Shown piece by piece: positions 6,204 through 10,586 of a DNA stretch of 10,586 bases; the first letter of the stretch is position 1, and every line of letters begins with the position of its first letter. Made by a program: the position numbers and the translations under genes. The stretch spans positions 1 to 10,586 of the forward strand of contig JALVWI010000169.1 of NCBI GenBank assembly GCA_027038335.1. Reading direction: 5' to 3'. The notes under the pieces are model-generated. The model was not told the DNA's origin, searched no databases, and worked only from the letters and a program-made list of their open reading frames with translations. Origin of the DNA: Campylobacterales bacterium (lineage in GTDB: Bacteria > Campylobacterota > Campylobacteria > Campylobacterales > JALSKU01).

Positions 6204-7288
6204 AAAAGATTGTTTTAATTGTTTTGATAAGTTTTATTTCTCTAATGGCTAGAGATAAAATCTTTGTCGTTGAGAGGGAAAATTCAGCTTTAGCAGTGAT
6301 CAATCACAATCTTTTAACCAATGAGATAAAGCATATGCACAATTTTAACCATGCGGTTGTTAAATTTAAGGGTAAAGATGGATATGTTATCACTAGAGAC
6401 GGTTATGTTATAAAGTTTGATCCTATAAAAGAAGTAAAAGAAAAAGAGTATAGAACAAGTAAAAGTGCTATCGGTTTTATCATAGGAAGAAATTTTTTGG
6501 CTGTAGCAAATTATGACAATAAAACAGTTGAGATTTTAAGTCGAGACTTGAAACCTATACAAAGCATCAAAACAGGTAGTAGAAATGTAGGTATAAAACT
6601 TTACAAAAATTATCTGATTTTTGAATGTATGGATAGTGATCAGATATGGGTTATGAAAAATAAAACTCCAAAAGCAAAAAAGCCTCATTTTGTTCTATAT
6701 AAAAAGTTTAAAAATGTAGGTCAAGTTCCTTTTGATGCATTGATAGATAAAAATCTATATGTAAGCGGTTTTTTTAATTCACCTTTTTTAGGTGTGCTAA
6801 ATCTTGACACTATGAAATATAAAAGAATTCCTTTAAATCTCGGAAAAAAAGATAGGATTTTAAAAGTTCCTCATTTTGGTTTCTGGAGTGTATCAAAGGG
6901 TTACTTTTTTATTCCGGCGGTGGGTGCAAAAAAAGTATTTGTTTTCACTCATAAATTTAAACTCATTAAAGCTATAAAGGTAGTAGGCAATCCAGTTTTT
7001 ACATCACTTAGTCCCAATAAAAAATACCTAGCGGTAACTTTTAGCGGAAAAGATTTTCCGCGTGTTCAAATCATTGATACAAAAACATTAAAAGTGATAA
7101 AAAACTTTGATTTTGGAGGAATGGTTTTACATGTCAGATGGGCAAGTAACGGTCAACATTTATATATATCAGTTAACGGTAAAAATGAAGTACTTGCATA
7201 CAATGTAAATGGATGGTGGAAGCATTTTATGTGGCCGGTACCAAAACCATCAGGTATATTCATATACAAATTTAACGATAAAAAGTAA
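6200..7288 (+). CDS. nirF: Haem d1 biosynthesis protein NirF
   Basis: A 362-residue beta-propeller protein homologous to the d1 domain of NirS but without a cytochrome c domain. Repeated blade motifs are visible: NHAVVKF...GYVITRDGYVIKFD (50-76), FLAVANYDNKTVEIL (about 94-108), FTSLSPNKKYLAVTF (about 268-282) and LYISVNGKNEVLAYN. His51 in NHAVVKF aligns with the conserved N-terminal histidine shown to be needed in Paracoccus NirF. NirF binds late haem d1 intermediates in the periplasm; its exact reaction is debated. Residues 1-17 form a Sec-type signal (MKKIVLIVLISFISLMA), with no cysteine for lipidation, unlike the lipoprotein reported for Pseudomonas NirF. SD AAGGA is six bases before the ATG, which overlaps the upstream stop. 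nirJ follows after four bases. Confidence 0.9.
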   Translation: MKKIVLIVLISFISLMARDKIFVVERENSALAVINHNLLTNEIKHMHNFNHAVVKFKGKDGYVITRDGYVIKFDPIKEVKEKEYRTSKSAIGFIIGRNFLAVANYDNKTVEILSRDLKPIQSIKTGSRNVGIKLYKNYLIFECMDSDQIWVMKNKTPKAKKPHFVLYKKFKNVGQVPFDALIDKNLYVSGFFNSPFLGVLNLDTMKYKRIPLNLGKKDRILKVPHFGFWSVSKGYFFIPAVGAKKVFVFTHKFKLIKAIKVVGNPVFTSLSPNKKYLAVTFSGKDFPRVQIIDTKTLKVIKNFDFGGMVLHVRWASNGQHLYISVNGKNEVLAYNVNGWWKHFMWPVPKPSGIFIYKFNDKK

Positions 7289-7292
7289 AAAA

Positions 7293-8417
7293 GTGTTAAG
7301 AGTATCAAACCTTATAAATTCAGTAATTAGCGGTAAAAAAAGTAGAGTATTGGACGGTAATATAATTATATGGAATTTTACCAATAGGTGCAATCTAACT
7401 TGCCGTCACTGCTACTCTTATGCTGATCCAAATTCAAAAGATTTTTTAACAACTAAGTTTATAGTTGATAGTATAAAAGATTTAAAAAGTGCAGGAGTTA
7501 GATTTGTCATTTTTAGCGGTGGTGAACCTCTTATAAGAAAAGATATATTTGATATAGCTGATAAGATGAGAGAAGAGGGTATCATAACTTATCTTTCAAC
7601 AAACGGTTTGTATATCAATGAAAAAAATGTTGATAAAATTATCGAAAAATTTAACTATATCGGTATCAGTATAGATGGTATAGAAGATATACATGATGAT
7701 TTTAGAGGACTTAAGGGTGCTTATAAAAAAAGTATAGCTTCGATTGAGCTTATCCAAGCTCATGGAGGTAATGCCGGCATTAGATTTACTATGACAAAAG
7801 AGACGCAAGATAGTTTTTATGATATTTTTAGACTTGCCGAAGAGTTAAAAGTGGATAAACTTTATCTTTCTCATTTAGTTTATAGCGGAAGAGGTTTGGA
7901 AAATCTAAAAATGGATATAAGCAAAGAAAAGAGGATAGAGTTTGTTAATTTTATCATAGATAAAGCACTGAAGTATCAAAAAGAGGGTAAAAAAATGGAT
8001 ATAGTTACGGGCAATATGGAAATGGATGCCATTATATTGCTTGAAAAATTTTCCAAAGAATATCCACATTTAAAAGATGAAATGATAAAAAGACTTAAAA
8101 ACTGGGGAGGTAATAGTGCAGGAAAAAGACTTGGCAACATTAACTCTATCGCCGAAGTTAAACCTGATCCGTTTTTTCCTTTTGTTGTGGGGGATATGAA
8201 TAAAAAAAGTTTTAATGAAATTTGGCTTGATGATAAGAATGATATATTGAATAAATTAAGAGTTACACCTAGAAAAATTAGCGGAAAGTGTAGAGATTGT
8301 AAAGTTATAGATATATGTAATGGTGGAAGCAGAAGTCGAGCTTATGCCATAAGCGGTGACTTGTGGGCAGAAGATCCTTCTTGTTATTTAAGTGATGAAC
8401 AAAGAGGACTTAAATAA
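7293..8417 (+). CDS. nirJ: Haem d1 biosynthesis radical SAM protein NirJ
   Basis: A cytoplasmic radical SAM enzyme that acts on 12,18-didecarboxysirohaem, removing propionate side chains on the way to haem d1. From the GTG at 7293 it has 374 residues, normal for NirJ. The N-terminal [4Fe-4S]/SAM site is CNLTCRHC (C33, C37, C40), followed by SGGEP (76-80) and the SIDG strand (about 126-129). The C-terminal second-cluster cysteines are C333, C336, C342 (CRDCKVIDIC) and probably C364. The reading frame stays open back to an ATG at 7209 inside nirF, but that would add 28 residues unlike the family; the GTG lies four bases after the nirF stop and gives the expected N-terminus, though its Shine-Dalgarno is weak. 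The TAA overlaps the nirE ATG by one base (TAATG), so translation of nirJ and nirE is coupled. Confidence 0.93.
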   Translation: MLRVSNLINSVISGKKSRVLDGNIIIWNFTNRCNLTCRHCYSYADPNSKDFLTTKFIVDSIKDLKSAGVRFVIFSGGEPLIRKDIFDIADKMREEGIITYLSTNGLYINEKNVDKIIEKFNYIGISIDGIEDIHDDFRGLKGAYKKSIASIELIQAHGGNAGIRFTMTKETQDSFYDIFRLAEELKVDKLYLSHLVYSGRGLENLKMDISKEKRIEFVNFIIDKALKYQKEGKKMDIVTGNMEMDAIILLEKFSKEYPHLKDEMIKRLKNWGGNSAGKRLGNINSIAEVKPDPFFPFVVGDMNKKSFNEIWLDDKNDILNKLRVTPRKISGKCRDCKVIDICNGGSRSRAYAISGDLWAEDPSCYLSDEQRGLK

Positions 8418-9148
8418 TGGGAAAAGTATATCTAACAGGAGCAGGTCCGGGAGATATAGAACTTTTAACTTTAAAAGCTTTAAGAGTTGTAAGAGAGGCT
8501 GATGTTATCATTTACGACAGACTTGCAAATCCAAAGATATTGAAAGAAGCAAAAAATGGGTGCAAGTTTGTATATGTGGGAAAAGAGGATGGAAGACACA
8601 CGCTTCCTCAAGAAGAGATAAATGAAGTCATATATCAAAATGCACTCAAATATGATAAAATAGTAAGGCTTAAAGGAGGAGATCCTTTTGTTTTTGGAAG
8701 AGGAGGAGAAGAGGGCAGTTATCTTAGTCAAAGAGGTATAACATTTGAGATAATACCGGGGATTACATCTGCTGTAAGTGTTCCTGCGTATGCCGGTATC
8801 CCAGTAACTCATAGAGGAATTTCAGCATCATTTAAAGTAGTAACAGGTCATGAAGCTCCAAACAAAAAAGGTTCTCAAGTAAATTGGAAAATGTTAGAAG
8901 GCGATGAAACCATAGTATTTCTTATGGGTTATCACAATTTGGCTAAAATATGTAAAAATTTGATAAATATAGGAAAACCGGAAAATTATCCGATAGCTGT
9001 TATAAGCAAAGGTACACTAGAAGATCAAAAAGTTATAGTTTCTACTCTAAAAAATATAACAGATAAAGCTAAAGGATTATCAACTCCGGCTATGATAGTG
9101 GTAGGAAAGGTAGTAACTTTAAGGGAAGAGTTAAAATGGTTTAAATAA
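8417..9148 (+). CDS. nirE: Uroporphyrinogen-III C-methyltransferase (NirE / CobA type)
   Basis: A 243-residue single-domain SUMT using two SAM to methylate uroporphyrinogen III at C2 and C7, giving precorrin-2, the first committed step toward sirohaem and haem d1. Signatures are clear: VYLTGAGPGDIELLTLKA (4-21), RLKGGDPFVFGRGGEE (about 83-98), PGITSAVSVPAYAGIPVTHR (about 113-132) and a conserved TGHE. It lacks the CysG N-terminal half; that function is supplied by the Met8-type gene just downstream on the other strand. The ATG overlaps the nirJ stop. Because it sits inside the nir operon I call it nirE, but the sequence alone does not separate NirE from CobA/SumT, and the same enzyme could feed sirohaem or cobalamin synthesis. 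An AGAGG site lies nine bases upstream. It ends the plus-strand operon, 18 bases before the convergent met8 end. Confidence 0.92.
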   Translation: MGKVYLTGAGPGDIELLTLKALRVVREADVIIYDRLANPKILKEAKNGCKFVYVGKEDGRHTLPQEEINEVIYQNALKYDKIVRLKGGDPFVFGRGGEEGSYLSQRGITFEIIPGITSAVSVPAYAGIPVTHRGISASFKVVTGHEAPNKKGSQVNWKMLEGDETIVFLMGYHNLAKICKNLINIGKPENYPIAVISKGTLEDQKVIVSTLKNITDKAKGLSTPAMIVVGKVVTLREELKWFK

Positions 9149-9166
9149 ATACTCTATCTCATTACT

Positions 9167-9724
9167 TTACTTGCTGAAAAATTCCTTTGCTTTTTTATCT
9201 AAAAATTTCATCCTCTCTTTTCCTTTTGGAAGTTTTTTTCTTAAATTTTTCATTTCTGTCAAAAATTTATCTATATTTTTTGGGATTAATTTCTCAATAT
9301 ATCTTCTAAAATATTTGGCGACAGCAGGCGATGCTCCTGAGGTTGATATGGAGATAGTAAGATCACCTTTTTTTATGTATGATGGAAATATAAAGTCGCA
9401 ATATTCTATAGCATCAACGCTATTGCAAAGAATTTTTTTATTTTTTGCTTCAAGATATATATCTTTTTGCTTTTGTATATCATCGATAGCTACTATCACT
9501 ATATCATAGCCATCTATATCATTTGATTTATATCTTTTTTTTATAGTTCTTAAATGATTTTTAGATGATAATTCTAAAATATTTTGATCAAAATCTTTTG
9601 CCAATAAAACAATATCAGATGTAAAGTCCAGTAAATGCGTAAGTTTTTCAGTAGCAATTTTACCTCCGCCGATTATCAAAATCTTTTTATCATCAAGTTT
9701 TAAATAAGCAGGAAAATATCCCAT
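9167..9724 (-). CDS. Precorrin-2 dehydrogenase / sirohydrochlorin ferrochelatase, Met8-type
   Basis: A 185-residue protein matching the N-terminal half of CysG and yeast Met8p. It oxidises precorrin-2 with NAD+ to sirohydrochlorin and is expected to insert Fe2+ to give sirohaem. Visible features: N-terminal FPAYLKLDDKKILIIGGG with a Rossmann GGGKIATEK (19-27), the catalytic aspartate in CNSVDA (Asp104, same number as in CysG), FIFPS (111-115) and the dimer-region SISTSGASPAVAKYFRRYIE (125-144). A short Lys-rich tail follows. The ATG at 9724 has AAGGG six bases upstream. It is the only gene of the haem d1 route here on the minus strand; its product links NirE to NirD-L. It is divergent from nirD-L and shares an Fnr-type box with it. 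The ferrochelatase half of the activity is inferred from the family. Confidence 0.92.
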   Translation of the reverse strand: MGYFPAYLKLDDKKILIIGGGKIATEKLTHLLDFTSDIVLLAKDFDQNILELSSKNHLRTIKKRYKSNDIDGYDIVIVAIDDIQKQKDIYLEAKNKKILCNSVDAIEYCDFIFPSYIKKGDLTISISTSGASPAVAKYFRRYIEKLIPKNIDKFLTEMKNLRKKLPKGKERMKFLDKKAKEFFSK

Positions 9725-9746
9725 AAATATCCCTTAAATTAGATAG

Positions 9747-9755
9747 ATTATAATA
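9747..9755 (-). promoter_or_regulatory. -10 region of the met8-type gene
   Basis: On the minus strand TATTATAAT contains TATTAT (9755-9750) and a perfect TATAAT (9752-9747). Their centres lie 32 and 35 bases from the centre of the palindrome at 9778-9791, so class II activation in this direction is possible. Confidence 0.6.
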
Positions 9756-9777
9756 CCATAAAGTAATTTGAATTAAA

Positions 9778-9791
9778 TTGACACCAATCAA
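9778..9791. promoter_or_regulatory. Fnr/Dnr-type palindrome between met8 and nirD-L
   Basis: TTGAC-ACCA-ATCAA matches the Fnr/Dnr class with a single asymmetric position (C against A) in the half-sites. Its centre is 33 bases from the centre of TAAAAT (9815-9820) on the plus side and 32-35 from the -10 on the minus side, so a single dimer could activate both divergent genes. Confidence 0.75.
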
Positions 9792-9804
9792 TATTAATGT
9801 AATA

Positions 9805-9820
9805 TATGATAAAATAAAAT
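9805..9820 (+). promoter_or_regulatory. -10 region of the nirD-L gene
   Basis: TATGATAAAATAAAAT contains the same TATGATAAAAT string as the nirS promoter and a second TAAAAT at 9815-9820, which fits best the class II distance from the palindrome and gives a start near 9826, some 15 bases before the ATG. Confidence 0.5.
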
Positions 9821-9840
9821 GATTATTTTTAAGGGATAAA

Positions 9841-10586
9841 ATGAGAGACAAAATACTTTATGAAATGCAAAAAAATTTTCCATTAACTAAGCGACCTTTT
9901 GCTGATATTGCAAATAAGCTTGATATAAGTGAAGATGAAGTGATAGATATAATAAAAAAAGAGAAAGATAACGGTATCATTAGACAAACCTCAGCTATAT
10001 TTGATACTAAAAGATTGGGCTACAAGTCTTCTTTAGTTGCTTTTGAAGTTGATAAAAATGGTATCGATAAAGCTGTAGAGATATTAAATTCACATCCGGG
10101 TATATCGCACAATTATGAAAGAAATCACTCATTTAATATATGGTTTACTTTGGCTGTTCCTTCGGATAGTTTGTTGGGACTTGAAAAAACAGTAGAGATT
10201 TTAGCTAAAGCTTGTGAAGCCAAAGAGTTTATCCTACTTCCAACACTTAAGCTTTTTAAGATTGCTGTAAAATTAGATACAACCGGCAAAGCTCAAAAAA
10301 AAGAGAAAGTTGCTAAAAAAAGATATAAAGATATAAAATTGACAGATTTGCATAAAAAAGTTATAGCTTTAGCTCAAGAGGATATATCTGTTGTAAAAGA
10401 GCCATTTTTTGATATGATCAATAAACTTGGAATTGATTATGAAACTTTTTTTGGAATTTTAAGTGAATTAAAAGCCGGAGGCTATATGAGAAGATTTGCA
10501 ACTATCTTAAATCATAGAAAAGCAGGTTTTAATGCAAATGCTATGGTCGTATGGGATATAGATGAAAATGTTGCTGAAGAGATGGG
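9841..10586 (+). CDS. Sirohaem decarboxylase, fused NirD-L type (cut by right window edge)
   Basis: The ATG at 9841 has AAGGG five bases upstream and the frame is open for 248 codons to the window end. Two Lrp/AsnC-like units are joined. Unit one (about 1-140): helix-turn-helix with KRPFADIANKLDISEDEVI, then GIIRQTSAIFDTKRLGYKSS, the substrate-loop region NYERNHSFNIWFT and LPTLKLFKI. Unit two (from about 160): LTDLHKKVIALAQ, VVKEPFFDMINKLGIDYETF, then GYMRRFATILNHRKAGFNAN and MVVWDI, typical of NirL/NirG/AhbA-B proteins. These proteins decarboxylate the C12 and C18 acetates of sirohaem to didecarboxysirohaem in the cytoplasm. The fold is that of a regulator, but the motifs are enzymatic. In Pseudomonas the units are separate (NirD, L, G, H); here two are fused. 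The last part of unit two is missing, so whether more nir genes follow is unknown. Confidence 0.92.
   Translation, partial: MRDKILYEMQKNFPLTKRPFADIANKLDISEDEVIDIIKKEKDNGIIRQTSAIFDTKRLGYKSSLVAFEVDKNGIDKAVEILNSHPGISHNYERNHSFNIWFTLAVPSDSLLGLEKTVEILAKACEAKEFILLPTLKLFKIAVKLDTTGKAQKKEKVAKKRYKDIKLTDLHKKVIALAQEDISVVKEPFFDMINKLGIDYETFFGILSELKAGGYMRRFATILNHRKAGFNANAMVVWDIDENVAEEM

Noticed and set aside
7209..7292. Upstream ATG start for NirJ inside nirF
   Set aside because: The extra 28 residues are the shifted reading of the nirF C-terminus and do not resemble a NirJ N-terminus; the GTG at 7293 gives the normal length and operon spacing.
7596..8812. Minus-strand open frames over nirJ and nirE
   Set aside because: Shadows of strongly recognised genes; no family features.
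9149..9166. Terminator between the convergent nirE and met8-type genes
   Set aside because: The 18-base gap holds no stem-loop or T-run that I can see; the two transcripts may simply overlap.
9171..9509. 112-codon plus-strand open frame opposite the Met8-type gene
   Set aside because: Antisense to a protein with conserved Rossmann and catalytic motifs; no ribosome binding site and no recognisable fold.

Overview
This AT-rich window carries a nitrite-respiration (denitrification) locus of the cytochrome cd1 type. Gene content, gene style and the flanking slt-yggT pair point to a member of the Campylobacterota (a Sulfurimonas- or Sulfurovum-like chemolithotrophic denitrifier). The taxonomic call is an inference from style and synteny; no rRNA gene is present.

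Left flank (1-1458, minus strand): the N-terminal two thirds of a lytic murein transglycosylase, cut by the window edge, preceded by a YggT-family membrane protein. These are housekeeping genes. A 126-base divergent intergenic region separates them from the nir locus.

Regulators and nirS (1585-4721, plus strand): two tandem Crp/Fnr-family regulators lie upstream of nirS, the periplasmic cytochrome cd1 nitrite reductase (NO2- to NO). nirS has its own promoter with a perfect TTGAC-N4-GTCAA Fnr/Dnr-type palindrome, placed as in a class II activated promoter, and a very strong Shine-Dalgarno sequence. A strong GC-rich hairpin directly follows nirS.

Accessory operon (4781-9148, plus strand): a pentaheme c-type cytochrome of unknown role, a monoheme NirC-like cytochrome, nirF, nirJ (radical SAM) and nirE/cobA (uroporphyrinogen III methyltransferase). 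From the cytochrome to nirE the genes are almost contiguous or overlap.

Right end (9167-10586): a Met8-type precorrin-2 dehydrogenase/ferrochelatase on the minus strand, diverging from a fused NirD-L type sirohaem decarboxylase cut by the window edge. Between them lies one TTGAC-N4-ATCAA palindrome, well placed to activate both directions.

Together the enzymes lay out the haem d1 route: uroporphyrinogen III -> precorrin-2 (NirE) -> sirohaem (Met8) -> 12,18-didecarboxysirohaem (NirD-L) -> later intermediates (NirJ, NirF) -> haem d1 for NirS. No nirN is visible here. The least explained parts are the pentaheme cytochrome, an insertion of about 45-50 residues in the NirS propeller, and the two-regulator/palindrome circuit. 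No RNA genes, insertion sequences or CRISPR arrays were seen, and no gene-free stretch exceeds 300 bases.
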